Position numbers and translations under genes: made by a program
Notes under the pieces: model-generated
Database searches by the model: none
What the model saw: only the letters and a program-made list of their open reading frames with translations
Told to the model about the DNA's origin: nothing
Part shown: in pieces, positions 20,113 through 32,109 of the stretch
How positions within the stretch are numbered: position 1 is the first letter of the stretch
Layout: each line of letters begins with the position of its first letter
Assembly: GCA_963970005.1 (NCBI GenBank)
Contig: CAXAMN010025683.1
Span: 308,159 to 372,158 of the forward strand
Direction of reading: 5' to 3'
Source of the DNA: Durusdinium trenchii
Taxonomy: Eukaryota > Sar > Dinophyceae > Suessiales > Symbiodiniaceae
DNA: 64,000 nt

Positions 20113-20808
20113 CTAGAACCATCTAACTTTTGACATACTTCGCCTGGCTTCAACCTGGACTCTGTCGAAAACATCCCTCTCGTTACTCGTTATCTCTTCG
20201 CTCCTTGGCGGCGCGCATGGTGATGTCGACATAGACCTGGACGTTGGCGGCGGAAAGGCGTCGGCCCAACGAAACACACCGCAGAATGCGCACAGGTGAG
20301 TGCAACGGAAGAAGTCCCACGGGTCACGTTTTGATCTTCTAGTGGCTGCAAGGCAAGTCCACGCCTTGCAGCGGAACGCCATTCGAACTCCTACCCCAAC
20401 TCCACAATTCTGGGCTCCCCCACTGCCAAGATCACATTGAAAATGCCTCAGCCCAAAGGTGATCACCGAGTTGAACCAAGGCTTCGTGAGTTCGTGATCG
20501 GCCAAAGGGCGGCCAACGGGACTTCTTTGACATGAACTGATCGATAGGTGGTGCCAACACCACTTGTTCCAGTCCAACGATTCCAGGACCATTCCGCTGT
20601 TTCCGCTGAATATGGCATGCAAGCATTGCGGAACCCGGAAACCCATCGGGATGATGAGCCACGCTGCTAACAGAGTGAGCTTGTTCAATATGCAAGTTGA
20701 GTGATCGAACTTCAATGATAAGTTGATTAACCTGGTGCTATCATGTCCCTCTAGCTCTCCCGAGAAATCAAAAGCATCAGCGGATGTGTGCAACCTGTGA
20801 TATACCAA
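20113..20808 (-). CDS. Candidate coding island, unknown function
   Basis: The minus strand holds an uninterrupted 231-residue frame whose wording is not clearly protein-like (Cys/Trp-rich). A neighbouring frame at about 20290-20186 reads RLSAANVQVYVDITMRAAKE, which looks like a genuine exon end. The island is therefore probably exonic, but the frame is uncertain. It may belong with the membrane-segment island at 21054-21220 in one gene. Confidence 0.25.
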   Translation of the reverse strand: MVYHRLHTSADAFDFSGELEGHDSTRLINLSLKFDHSTCILNKLTLLAAWLIIPMGFRVPQCLHAIFSGNSGMVLESLDWNKWCWHHLSISSCQRSPVGRPLADHELTKPWFNSVITFGLRHFQCDLGSGGAQNCGVGVGVRMAFRCKAWTCLAATRRSKRDPWDFFRCTHLCAFCGVFRWADAFPPPTSRSMSTSPCAPPRSEEITSNERDVFDRVQVEARRSMSKVRWF

Positions 20809-21053
20809 AAATTACTAGTCAGACTGACTTTCTGCAAGCTGGAGGAACAGGCTACAGCTGTACCATTGACAAGTCAGCAATGTTCAGCGCCGCGTGACTC
20901 TTCAGCACATGCTGACATCCAAAGTCCGGTCGGCCCGGTTGGCCAGAACAGAAGGTTGGAGTCACCATGTCGAATGGTCTTCCACCTCCCTGCAGTCCTC
21001 CCTGCAGGTGGCCATGCGAAAAACCACTTGCCACTTCTTCTGCCCGAAGCTGC

Positions 21054-21220
21054 TTCAAAACCATCGTGCCAGGATGCCCATCGTCACCAACATGTAGCTA
21101 ATCACATAGGGCACCACAAAGGAGAGGCCAAAGTTTTGCGCCAATACCGAATTCATTGGAGCGCCTCGGAGACGCCGTATGGGGGGCGACGAGCCATTTT
21201 TCAGATGTGCAAAATTGGTC
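21054..21220 (-). CDS. Candidate exon encoding a membrane segment
   Basis: The minus strand carries a CCTAACCTAG|G sequence (branch-point-like CTAAC followed by AG|G at 21220). The frame that follows reads RRLRGAPMNSVLAQ and then FGLSFVVPYVISYMLVTMGI with LARWF before a stop at 21054, or a GT donor just before it. The hydrophobic run of about 20 residues is typical of a transmembrane helix. The alternative frame from the same splice site is also open for 40 codons, so this is not secure. No family recognised. Confidence 0.3.
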
Positions 21221-21229
21221 CTAGGTTAG

Positions 21230-23270
21230 GACGGTTCCAATCTTCGTTGCTAGTAAAGGATGACAAGACATTCTGCTCCAAGGTTATGGAACCAACAAAC
21301 CTACCATGCCAACGGCACTGGCAAAGTAGAACATATGGCCGACGGCCCTGGGCGTCCTGGTTGTTGCAAGGGCTATCTCACGCTAACTCAGAAACTACAG
21401 AACTATTGCTGCGTGGTCTGTTATCTCAACGTATATCCAACTACTAACAAAAACAATGGATGACGTTGCTTGGTGGCCATTAAAGACCTTTCCCCCAGAG
21501 TAGTGATAGTCAGTAGCCCTTTACAGACTGGTACTGTCGATGGAACACACCCCATGGTGACGGCATGAGGAATCATTATTCCATTCAAGTTGAGGTGGCT
21601 CTATATTGCCTGCAATGTTCCAACATGTCCATTAGAGTCTGGAATCCGGAACAGCAGTGTTTCCAGTACCTCCAAGCTACTCTCAAAGAACTGATTTCCC
21701 ACGTCTTTGTTTTGTGTGGGGGTCTGGCAAACACAGTTGACTTGGGGTATATACCAAACCCATCCGTGTGTGGGATAGCTATATATATATATATAAGTTT
21801 TTTCCTATCCCCCGTGCCAATACCCACCTTTTGCGTTGAGAATGACAAACGGCTCCCTTTGGCAAATTCTTATCATAGGATTAAGGATCCTCCCGCAATG
21901 AATCAAACCCATCTCAACCCCCAACACTAAGCTAACTTAAAGCCTAGATTCCACATTGGCCTCCCTTTATTTCCCTTTAATAATTTGTTCTTGGCAGAAG
22001 CCCTCCCCTATTAATCAAGCCCATTTGCCACCCGAAACTTATAAATATGGCCTATTGATAACTATTGTATTATGTTGCTTAATGACTTTCTTTTCAGTTA
22101 ATTACAGTAGTATCCAAGATCTTCCTGCTATAGTGAAACTGACCCGTGGTGAAGCTGATCTTCTGACCAACCCTTGTCACATGCCATCTGCATGAAATCA
22201 TTCCAGCTGGTGCTGGTGTTTCCATCTTTTGGGATGCTGGTGTCTTCATGACCTCATCTGGATCATTCTCACCACCATCCCTCAGCTGCCTCAATCTGCT
22301 TCTCCTGAAGGCCCATGCTACCAACCATTCTGATGACCAATGTTCTCCCAAGCAACATTTTTCCACAACCACTAAAACTCTCTAGCAAATATCAGTAATT
22401 GTTGTTAATGAAATTCTATAAAAATCTTAAGGCTTTCAAGCTCACAAAGGGCTCCCCTCACACAGGCCCTACCCCCCTCTGATCGTGGGGGCACCTCCCT
22501 CTATTTATCAAGCCTCCCCTTTGGCCTCCATTGCCTTCCACCTCTTTAATCCTGCAATCCTCTCCCTTTTTAATGTATCATCCCAATTAGACCATCCAGT
22601 ATAATTAGACACCCACTCCCACCATATTGCCCATTCCTCCTCCATCCCAATTGGCATGGCTCTGATCTCTCATCAAACTTGGGCCAATATGCTAAGATCT
22701 CTTTGTGCTCGTGGTTCAAACTCTCATGGTTCACACAGAATCCCGTCAACCATCATCCATATTCAGATCAGCACCTCTATTAGGGGGATGTGGTCTCGAA
22801 TACCCAAAATCTTAAATCTTGTTGACCTTGAAGGCCTGAAGAAACATGTTTTAGGATCGGTGGTATGTTTCTTTATTCATATCACGTTATCACGGTCAAG
22901 CATGTCAAACGTTTTCATCAAATAAAGAATATGCAGTCCCACAACTCATCACCAAAAGAATCATATTGAAAGGTTTATGATATAATCTCACAAGAACTAT
23001 ATCATGAAACATTAAAAGCTAGATTGTACACAGAGTTCTGTCATGTTTCGATTTGAGATGCACTTGATAGTGCCCTCGGCTCAAAGAACAATTACAAGCA
23101 GAACCGGTATTGTAATAAGTTTTGCCTTCCATTCATTGCTTGCTTTGACACATATATACCTAATACCTATGGCCAACAATCCTTTAACTTTAAATGTCTC
23201 TTGCTAGCATCAAACATAAAACATAATTTTGCAAAAATCTTTCATATCATATGGTAAGGCCAGAATCCTT
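21230..23270. other. Non-coding, increasingly AT-rich stretch
   Basis: No gene recognised. An (AT)n run lies near 21778-21797. From about 21930 the sequence becomes AT-rich with many stops in all frames. Confidence 0.5.
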
Positions 23271-23277
23271 GATTAAA

Positions 23278-23505
23278 CAAGTCAAAAAAAGTAAAAAACA
23301 GTCAAATAAAAAAGTCAAAGTCAAAAAGAAGTCACATTGAAAATAACGACAACAAATCAAACACAAAACAGTCCAACAAAAGTCAAAACACATTAAATAT
23401 AAAGACCACTACTCAAAAAAGTCAAAACCAAAGTCAAAAAAAGTAAAGTCGGAAAAAACAAGGCAGTCGAACAACAGTCAAAAAAAGTGAACATTAGCAA
23501 ACAAC
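23278..23505. repeat. A-rich low-complexity block (GTCAAAAA words)
   Basis: About 225 bases are built largely from irregular repeats of GTCAAAA and AAAGTC, lacking a fixed period. Confidence 0.7.
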
Positions 23506-23819
23506 GTGTTTTTTGACTTCGACTTTTGGGATTTATTTATCATTTTTAATGGAACCATGCTCTCTCCAAAGATTTTTTTATTAAACATAATTCCAATAAT
23601 ATTTGACTATTAGAGCTATGGTGTATTTCAAGTTTGAGTGCAGGATATTTGACAGTAATATTGCCATACTTGTTGCATTCATGTTCATAAATGAATTGTT
23701 CTTTGAACATATTTCAATGACTGTTCACTTCAATAAATACTTAGAACAAATATTAGATTGTTTACTAAAGAATGAAAAAAATAAAGTACACAAAAGAAGT
23801 CCAATCAATCATTAGCAAA

Positions 23820-23920
23820 GAGAAAAGTACCCCATCGTACGCGTACCTTCTGGATTGAAGATTGGGCAGAATCTTCAATCTTCAATCCAGAAGGTACGCG
23901 TACCATGGTGCACTTTTCTC
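23820..23920. repeat. 100-bp foldback: 27-bp perfect arms plus 17-bp outer arms
   Basis: Perfect arms at 23837-23863 and 23877-23903 (starting GTACGCGTACCTTCTGG) are separated by a 13-base loop. Outer arms 23820-23836 (GAGAAAAGTACCCCATC) and 23904-23920 (CATGGTGCACTTTTCTC) pair at about 14 of 17 positions. The foldback could be a small inverted-repeat element or the source of a hairpin RNA. It sits in AT-rich DNA with no gene beside it. Confidence 0.9.
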
Positions 23921-23924
23921 ATCT

Positions 23925-25855
23925 TTTCTCCATCCTCAATCCACTAAGTACTGGAGTCTTACTTTTCTTCTTTCTTTCTGTACCCATTGTATGTATATAT
24001 AACTATATGTCTATGGTACCCCCCATATGGAGAGTGTGCAAAACAACCATTTGGAAAAAATGTCACAAAATATCACTTAAAGCAGGATCCCAAAATATCA
24101 CTAAAACACTGTACATTACAGTAAAAACACACACTGGGTGGGTATTGGAAGGGGGGTACTATATGAATATATATATATATTTATAGCTATATATACGCAA
24201 TGAAAAAAACAACTATTCCATATCGTTCGATCATATATGGATGGTCCAACGGTTGGCTCTTTCTCTTTGATGCATCGCGTGTGGTGAATTTCAAGCATCA
24301 AAGACCGCAAAGGCCCGAGCTCCGACGACCCCGCCGAGTCCAACCGTGTTTGTCGAGTGCCGATGAAATCCAACCGCCCAAGGTCGTGATAGATCTTTCT
24401 TCACAGTCCAAGGTCGTGTCGACGGGGTACTCTGCTCTTCGAACACTTCGAGGAGCACTGGGAAGCCTTCAACACCTGAACCAGTCTTTATTGTACATCC
24501 CTCCGCACCGGGAGGCCATCATCTGCATCGCAGCTCCCAGAGAGGCAGCGGAAGGCCGTGAACATGGATCTCAGCAATCGAGCGGAGAAAAACAGCATGA
24601 CCATCATACTGAGTCGGGGCTACATCTGCTTTTCCTGTGCGCAAAATCCAAAACGAAAAGACATAATCCTAAAAAGAGTCTTCAGATGATTTCAAGAGAT
24701 TTCAAGAGCAATAATTAGCCATCTCCCGCAAATCAGTCACTTATCACTGGAGATCTGGGAGGTCCATGTGGGAGCCATGGAGCTTCTTGTTTCTTGCTCA
24801 CCCGTTTGAAGGGTTCTTGATGAACATGTCACTTTGACGCTCCATCATGTTACAAGGTATTTCTGGCATCACAAAAGCTTGCAAACCTACGTCCATACTA
24901 GATCCTTTCAACCAAATCATCCAAAAATAAAATGTGTACCCTCTCAGGTGTTCCTCGCACCCCAAATTGCATACCATTGAGCGGAATTTGGATATAATAT
25001 GATATAGCATGATATGATATACTATAATTATGATATATTATTGTATAAATCATGTCTAAGAATCCATTTCTCACGAAGACATTGCATCACCGTCACGGCG
25101 GAAAAGAACTGAGATGCACACATTGGCAAGTTGTAGAAGAGCGGCCGGTAGCCCAGTTCCTGACACCGGCACGACGCACGGGAGGCGTCAGACTTGGTCG
25201 GTGAGGGTGAGGGTGAGTGTGGCAGGTCCGAGTGTATGAGACCAATGGGGGGCAATCTCAAGCACCCATAGACCGAATGGATAGACAGCATGATATACCC
25301 TGGGTTGGCCGGTCTCTTCTTAAGCGAGGCATTTTGTGGTTGAGCGAACCTGTTTGGGATTCCCAACAAGCAAACCTTGTTCCCCACTTGCTACGACGGC
25401 ATGTCCACAGCGAAGTCAAGGGTTCAAACAGCGAAATTAATAAATGATGAAGAATCAACATGAACACATATGACAATATGATACGAAATAAGAAAGCCCT
25501 GAGGGTTGATTCAACAGGTATGAATTGAGATCAAAGCCACCGGAATAGAGAGACAATGAGATAGGAAGAAAACAAAAACGAGAAGGACGGCAAACAACAG
25601 CAACAATCAACATTCAAAAGCCACAGCACAGCAAAAGCGCAGCAACAGCAACAACAGCAGTTGCAACAACACTTGGTTGGGCTTGAATGGGCTTGCCCTT
25701 TATGAAACAACTACCCAAAGTCAAGCCACGCGTGAATCTTGCTCACTCCAAGCATCTTCGGTCAGTGGGTCCCTGCCCAGGGTGTACGTAGCTAGACCAG
25801 CGATGACCTTGGTGCCAAGCCAAAGAGTTCACTTTTGAGTTACTAATAGCAAGGG
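23925..25855. other. Non-coding stretch
   Basis: AT microsatellites lie near 24150-24195 and 24990-25045. An open frame at 24200-24718 on the plus strand has no recognisable domain. A CAACAGCAACAAC-type simple repeat lies near 25600-25670. Confidence 0.45.
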
Positions 25856-25857
25856 CC

Positions 25858-25922
25858 TCCACTCTAGTAGCGATGGCCTCCAACCTAAGAGCGATGGCCT
25901 CCAGCCTAGTAGCGATGGCCTC
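25858..25922. repeat. CTAGTAGCGATGGCCTCCA minisatellite, 3 units
   Basis: Three units of about 21 bp. The same family, in this or the opposite orientation, appears at 33575-33640, 49396-49452 and 51362-51480. Confidence 0.85.
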
Positions 25923-26135
25923 GAGATTTGAAGGCTTTAGCTGGAGGCTTCCCCTTCAGTGGTTCTACACGATTCTGCACAGAAACCTTGAGCTCCCAGT
26001 TTTCTATGTGAAGCAGTATCGTCAAAGACACACACACACACAACAAACTCTGGAACCTGGACGAACTGTCAGCACCAACTGTCAGCAGCGCTTCTATGTT
26101 TGGTGACAAGCGCAAGTGCCTATGGGAACTCTCTA

Positions 26136-26300
26136 TAGCTCCTTGCCTCCGCTCCCCCTCGCCTCGCCGAAGAAGCAACGCCAGGCTGGCCAAGGCGCGT
26201 AAAGCACGGCCAGCAACAAAATCATGGCCGTCACCAAGGTGCGAAAGCCGCCCACGAGACCTGCGGCCGGCTTGGTCTCGGTCGGAGATGGGCACGGTCG
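26136..26300 (-). CDS. Candidate C-terminal exon with a membrane segment
   Basis: This GC-rich minus-strand island reads ETKPAAGLVGGFRTLV then TAMILLLAVLYAPWPAWRCF and GEARGSGGKEL before a stop. One hydrophobic helix and a basic tail suggest the end of a membrane protein. A second frame (DRDQAGRRSRGRLSH onward) is open over the same bases, and a CAG|A site near 26305 could serve either, so the choice is uncertain. Confidence 0.3.
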
Positions 26301-26309
26301 ACGTCTGGT

Positions 26310-28035
26310 ACACAACTTGTTTGGGCAACAGGCTGTGTCCACAAAGGACCCCAAATCCAGTTGGAAGAACATGGAAAACATACAAATTGAAAATAGTTGA
26401 GATCTCTTATAGGGATCAAACAACCCTCTAGAGAAGAAGTGTTGGAGAGTAGTGACCAGTTACTTCAGTCAGCTTCCACCTGCATTCAGTGTTCATCGTT
26501 TTCTTAGTCAGTAGCAAAATCAAACAGTTACAGTTGCAGACAAAACAGTCGATCTTTCGCGATGTCTATCAGTATCTAAGGCTCTCTCCCTGTCGCACTC
26601 CGGATCCTTTTGAGAAGAAATCAGCTTTCACTGAGATTGGTTGTTCCGTTTATGTCGTTGGTAGGCATAACAAGGCAATACATTGCAAATAACATGATAT
26701 ACTCGGGAAACCCTCAACCTTCCCTACTTGAATCGTCTATACTCCCCGCTCGGATATGGAGTTTCCGGCCACGTTTTCCCCACGGGTGTGGGGACTAAAG
26801 ACCACGGTCACTGGGGACAACGGTGGACATCAGGCCTTTCACCATCAATCGCAACTCCTTCATCCAATGCAATCCTGGGAACTGCCATACAAGTCTCGGG
26901 GCTTGGCTCAGGGTCCGACATTTTGTGTTGAATGGTCACACTGGAACGGTTTGCAAAGCTGAAAGGAGGAAATTGTGACATGGGTTTTGGAGTTTTGTAC
27001 GTTATATATTTGGTATTTTAATTGTTTCAAACATGTTATTTATATAATTATATATATGTGTCTGTGTATCTATGTGTATATATATTTGTTTCGGCCAGGA
27101 TGATGGAACACAAATTTTATCAAATCTTTCATCGTTTCATATAACTTCATTAGTCGGTTCTCACAGGCTGGGAACCCACATTGACTAATTACGTAATTGT
27201 GTAGGAATCAAACCCCCGCAGGGCCCATCAAACAAATGCTGGGTCTTCAAACGTGGTGTGTGCAGTTGGTTTCTCGTAAGTTGTTGGAATTCAATGGAAT
27301 TCACAGGGTCAACCAAACCTGATGGTTGCCACTAATATCCACTAATCATTCAGGATATTAGGATATTATTATGGTTCATTGCCAGTCGCAGTCGCATGTG
27401 ATTTACCTGTTCAAACCTCCAAACCCAAGTCTGCCAAAACATGACCCACTAGTTTCGATTTCCCGGAAGGAACCACGGTTTTGAATGGTTTTGAGGCATA
27501 CGACTTTGCGAGTCACTTTGAGCTGCTGGTGACCAAACAAGTGCCGCTGCCTTTCTGATAGTTTTCTGATCTTTTTGGATTCGATTCTTAAAGGAACCTA
27601 GACACCACCCATTGACCCGGGTCGACCACACCAAAGGTATCCGCCGACCCCGGAGTAGCAGGGGAGCGCTCCACATGACACTGACCTGTGTCCATTGTTC
27701 GACATGGTTGTTGACGCTGATGGACAAGCTCGGGACGGGCTGAAGGGCCTTGGGAGAAGGGAGACTTAGTGACACTGGTGTCAGGAATGTTTCGTGTGGA
27801 CTTTCATTGGTTGAGGGCGAGCCGAAGGGGAGATGCTGGGCCCTAGGAAATGGCCTTCTGGCCTTGAGACAGGCTCGGAAGAAGGACCTCGGCAAGGCAC
27901 GGTCTGGGGAGGGAGGCTTTCATGTGGCAGGGCGTCCTTTTGTTTCGGCGCAGCTTGGCTCACACGCGGCTGGGGGCACATCAGGTCACTGGGAGAGAGA
28001 TGGGTTGGCACGGGCACGGGATCCAAAAATGATTT
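26310..28035. other. Non-coding stretch
   Basis: AT/GT-rich simple sequence lies at about 27000-27085. The long frames at 27449-27895 (minus) and 27750-28043 (plus) overlap each other and have no recognisable content. Confidence 0.4.
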
Positions 28036-28039
28036 TCAT

Positions 28040-28228
28040 CTAAGACCAGGTTGCGGGCTGCGCCTTGGTAGCAGCGACCTTGACTTCGTCTCCATCTCGC
28101 GTCAACATGCGGGCGGTGAAGGCGCGTTCCTGCCAGCTCTCCTCGACGCGAGAACATTGCGGGAGATGATGGTCTGCTCCGCTTTGAAGAAGGAGTGCCA
28201 TGGCGTAAAACCATGCTGGTCTTTCCAC
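28040..28228 (-). CDS. Candidate exon, unknown function
   Basis: The minus strand reads WFYAMALLLQSGADHH, then CSRVEESWQERAFTARML and TRDGDEVKVAATKAQPATW, which has the composition of a soluble protein. The CTG|GTCTTAG at its end could be a donor site. Other frames are also open, so support is limited to wording. Confidence 0.25.
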   Translation of the reverse strand: MERPAWFYAMALLLQSGADHHLPQCSRVEESWQERAFTARMLTRDGDEVKVAATKAQPATWS

Positions 28229-28377
28229 ACCCAGAGCAAATGAGGAAAATTGTCAGGCTGCAAAATGATCTGAACAGCCTCCGCATACCGTATCTTCGGC
28301 AGTCCTCTATGTTTGCATTAGTCCTATCCAGGCAGCCCCACCTTCAAGTTCATTAACCCTTGCACTTGCCCACACAT

Positions 28378-28406
28378 GCGGGGCTGACGCCCAATAGCGG
28401 GCCAGC
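28378..28406. repeat. Dispersed GC-rich motif, copy 1
   Basis: GGGGCTGACGCCCAATAGCG plus GGCCAGCAG recurs with two changes at 29306-29334. The two copies bracket the minisatellite complex in direct orientation. Confidence 0.8.
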
Positions 28407-28444
28407 AGGCCAACCAAGGAAAAAACATGGCGGGGAGATGCAGA

Positions 28445-28530
28445 GTGCGGGGCGTCGTAGTTGTAGTCGAAGTATAGTAGCAGTCGTCGTCGACGTCGGT
28501 GGTAGTAGCAGTAGCAGTAGCAGTAGGGTT
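28445..28530. repeat. GTA/GTC trinucleotide simple repeat
   Basis: Irregular GTA, GTC and CAG triplets, low complexity. Confidence 0.8.
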
Positions 28531-28552
28531 AGAGCCGGATTCGGAAACTAAT

Positions 28553-28770
28553 CGGTCGGATTCTGAAACTAGGGTTCTGAAACTGGGGTTCTGAAACTAG
28601 GGTTCTGAAACTGGGGTTCTGAAACTAGGATTCTGAAACTGGGGTTCTGAAACTAGGATTCTGAAACCGGGATTCTGAAACTAGGATTCTGAAACTGGAA
28701 AGTCAGATTCTGCAACTGGTATTCTGAAACTGGAAAGTCAGATTCTGCAGCTTGCCTTCTGAAACTTGCA
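28553..28770. repeat. 14-bp minisatellite, array A
   Basis: About 14 units of TTCTGAAACTAGGG and variants (GGGG, AGGA). Its reverse complement is a relative of the unit in array B (28925-29150). Confidence 0.9.
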
Positions 28771-28852
28771 ACTGGTGATCTCCACATCATGCGATAGCGT
28801 GTGTGCCTGTGACATCACCTTCGAAGCACATCCAAACCAACGTCATTAGCCC

Positions 28853-28890
28853 CCCACCCAACCCCCCCAACCCCCAACCCCCCCTTGTCC
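28853..28890. repeat. C-rich tract
   Basis: Runs of five to eight C separated by A or T lie between the two minisatellite arrays. The complementary strand is G-rich and could form quadruplex structures. Confidence 0.8.
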
Positions 28891-28924
28891 CCATCGTGCG
28901 ATCTCGACATCCCTCATCATTCAC

Positions 28925-29150
28925 AAAGTTGCGGAATCCTAGTGAGGGAGTCCACAATGTTGCGGAATCCTAGTTGCGGAATCTTGACAGTTGCGGAATC
29001 CTAGTTTCGGAATCCTAGTTGCGGAATCCTAGTTGCGGAATTCTAGTTGCGGAATCCTAGTTGCGGAATCCTAGCTTCGGAATCCCAGTTGCGGAAACCC
29101 AGTTGCGGAATGCGACTAAACAGTTGCGGAATCCTGCGCAGTTGCGGAAC
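28925..29150. repeat. 14-bp minisatellite, array B (inverted relative of array A)
   Basis: Units of TTGCGGAATCCTAG. Some units read TTTCGGAATCCTAG, intermediate between this and the reverse complement of array A. Confidence 0.9.
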
Positions 29151-29157
29151 TCGACTT

Positions 29158-29300
29158 TATCCGTAGCAGTAGCAGTAGCAGTAGGAGTAGTAGGAGTAGG
29201 AGTAGGAGTAGGAGTAGTAGTAGTAGTCGTAGTGGTCGTGGTAGTGGTGGTAGTAGTAGTAGTCGTCGTCATCGTCGTCGTCGTGGTGGTGCTCGCCCGA
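29158..29300. repeat. TAG/GTA/GTC/GTG trinucleotide simple repeat
   Basis: A run of trinucleotides that gives long Val or Thr runs in translation, which are artefacts and not a gene. Confidence 0.95.
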
Positions 29301-29305
29301 TTCAA

Positions 29306-29334
29306 GGGGCTTACGCCCAACAGCGGGCCAGCAG
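29306..29334. repeat. Dispersed GC-rich motif, copy 2
   Basis: GGGGCTTACGCCCAACAGCG plus GGCCAGCAG. Partner of the copy at 28378-28406. Confidence 0.8.
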
Positions 29335-29374
29335 CGGTTCAGTGGCGGGCGGCAGGGGGAAACAAGTGAGAGTT

Positions 29375-29445
29375 GTTGCTGTTGTTGTTGTGGTGGTGGT
29401 GGTGGCGGCTGCAGTTGCAGTTGCAGTTGTAGTTGCAGCTATAAT
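29375..29445. repeat. GTT/GTG/GCAGTT simple repeat
   Basis: TTGTTGTTGTGGTGGTGG followed by GCAGTTGCAGTTGCAG. Low complexity. Confidence 0.85.
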
Positions 29446-29449
29446 TGTG

Positions 29450-32100
29450 GTAGTTGTTTTTACCAGAAACATAAAAGGCACATAATGTAAAGCATTTTCG
29501 GCAGCCTAACTCACACCTTGGGGCCATCTCAAGCCATCTTAAAGGAAGAGTACCCTTACGAGCATGTTACGAAAATAAACACTCTATACATTCTTGAACA
29601 TCATGTCTTGCAAACATACTAAAAACACTGCGTTCGGCTTTATATTTTTTGTGGGCACCCCATGACGGCATCTCAGCAAGTAGTTCGAGCGCTGTTGAAC
29701 TCTCAAACTCCGGATCCACCTTTGCCCCGTAAAGCAGTCCCAGCCACGAAAGACCTTCATGATCCGCGTGATCCGCGCCATGCGCGCGAAGCGCAGCAGG
29801 GTGGCGATGGCCACAGACTTAGGCCAAGCTCTGGAGCGAGAAAGAACAAACACATGTTATTGCTACAGTGAGCGTAGCAGTGTAGTTGACTCATAAGGGT
29901 TGTTCTAGCAGGAACATTTAGAGGATGCCTCTACTTGAGAGAGATAAAAGGGACAACAGGTCCAGACATGGCGTTCCCCCACCGGTAGGATCAAGCGCAG
30001 TCCACAGGATCCATCATTCCTGTCATCTGTCTGTCCCAGTTTGAGGCTCCATATGTTCACACAACCCGTACAACCAACGCAATGTCGTTAACATGTTGGC
30101 CCAAATCCAATGTTGTACTTACGAAGAAACCTGTGCTGGCTCCGGGATGAGACACCGACAGGTGTGGGATGAGCCTTGGAGCCTCCAAAAGCCGGGCGGT
30201 CCAGCTCAGGCTCAAATGGGTGATCTACAGGACATCCAGGAGCTGCCTTTACCAGCATTTTGAACGTACCTCACATGAATGAGTGAGTCCCAGCCGCTCC
30301 AAACAGCCCGAGTTTGTTTCACCAAGAGTAAGAGGACCACATAAGAAAAGGAGGGTCCAGGGTTGCGTTGGTTGCGTCTGGGTGAGGATATAATCTGACG
30401 TTCACAGGGTGTCCCATTAAACAAAAGCCCAACCGCACACTTGCCACACCCGAATTCACATCTGTCTGCATCAAATCCTCACAAGGCCCCAGTGGCCGAA
30501 TCTTGGGCCACAAGCTCCAACCTCACAAGCCGGCTCGGTGTGGCAAGAGATGGATCTGACGTGAGTGAAGCAGGCCGGCGGAGCCTTCTGGCAGACAAGA
30601 CTTAGCCTGGACCCCTTGACTTTTCGGCATCTTTGGGCTTTTGCTTCCTTCGCTTGTCTGCAACATCTGTTCCTGTTTGGGTTGATTGGTCTCTTGCTCT
30701 GATGCTGGTTTATGTTCATATATCTATCCTTCTTTCTGTATATATTCTTAAACACTTTCATCTCTGGTCCTTTACGTCCGATTGAGTTTGATCTTGACCT
30801 TGATCTTAGTCTCCAGTGATTCTGTTGTTTGCGTTGTCTTCCTCAAGTTATCTTCCTTTTTCATCATATGTCGTTATTGATCATGCTGATCGAAATGGTT
30901 TTATAATAGTGTGCCAGCGTGCCATTCTGGTTCCAAAGAGAACATTCCCAAATCAACCGACAATCAAACCCAAGTCCACTGGTTTCATATGATTTATCAG
31001 TTCATTCCCTTCTCATTCCTTTCCCTCTACCTTCATTTACGAACCATTTAAAATTTCAACTGCCCACGCTCGTTCCCTGAGACCTGTCCGTATAAAGTGC
31101 CGCCAAGCAAATGCAAGTGGTGTGACTGGTGGCAACATGTTCTTAAACTAAAACCATAACGCCCTCTTCGAACCACACATCTGCAAAATGCACTTTCGCT
31201 ATCACCAAACAAGAAACTATGAAGTCTGAAATTGAAAAACATCTTATTCCACACGGCCTCTGAGGAATTGTTTGTACCAAACAAAGCTAAATCTAAATCA
31301 TTCTAAATCAATTATATACATTTATATACCAATTTGGGGCTCAAACTGATACGATGCATTCTCGATCGACCAAATGCCGCCAGTCGTGGATGATATTATC
31401 TAGTAGTGAATTTCCAACCCGGTTGTCTTCTGGCGATTCCGGATCAACAACTCTTCAAACGGTTATGATATCTTCCGCAGCCTGAACCTGAATGGACCTG
31501 GGAATGAGTATGGATTTGTCTGCTGCTTCCAGAATCTCCCACTTTGGAACTGAAGGTAGCTGCCCCAATGTCGCAGTCGATCCAACGCCGCAGCGAAACC
31601 AAGAACGAACACCCTGGGCATGCCTTGTACAAAGAGAAATGTGAATGAGTTTAGCATCAAATGTACTTTTGGCCTACAGTTTGCAGTTCTGTACTCTATA
31701 ATTCCCCTGGGATGAATTGCAAACACCGACGATAAACACTTTTTGTTCGTCCAAGCAGCACCAAATCAACGATGGCTGTGGTGATAAACAGCAAATCAAA
31801 TAAATTCCATATCCTGCATTGGATTGCAAATGCAGGGAGCCCGCATGGACAAAACCTGGTCATCACAAAAACAGTCTAATCACAGTAAACAAATCAAACA
31901 AACCAAGATGAGAGCAACACACAGCGAACCACATGCCTATCCCGAGAACTTCTGACTTCCGACGTCTCGCGGAACCAGCGAACGGTGCTTCACGCGCTTT
32001 ACATGTTGCTTCAAAACCCACGCGAATCTTGACATATGTAGCTCAACCCTTTTGTGTTATGCGCTATGCATGTGCTATGTACCTGGACCTTCAAAGGGGT
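29450..32100. other. Non-coding stretch, nothing recognised
   Basis: Only short, unsupported open frames on both strands. No tandem repeat of note. Confidence 0.45.
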
Positions 32101-32109
32101 CTTCAATGG

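Noticed and set aside
20788-21447. 219-residue plus-strand open frame
   Set aside because: Its wording is not protein-like (His/Gln/Pro-rich shadow), and the opposite strand shows a better splice signal and membrane segment.
24200-24718. 172-residue plus-strand open frame
   Set aside because: No domain, no splice or start context, and composition typical of chance frames in moderately GC-rich DNA.
29057-29369. Open frames encoding poly-Val or poly-Thr
   Set aside because: They follow from trinucleotide repeats and are open on both strands; no start context or flanking domain.
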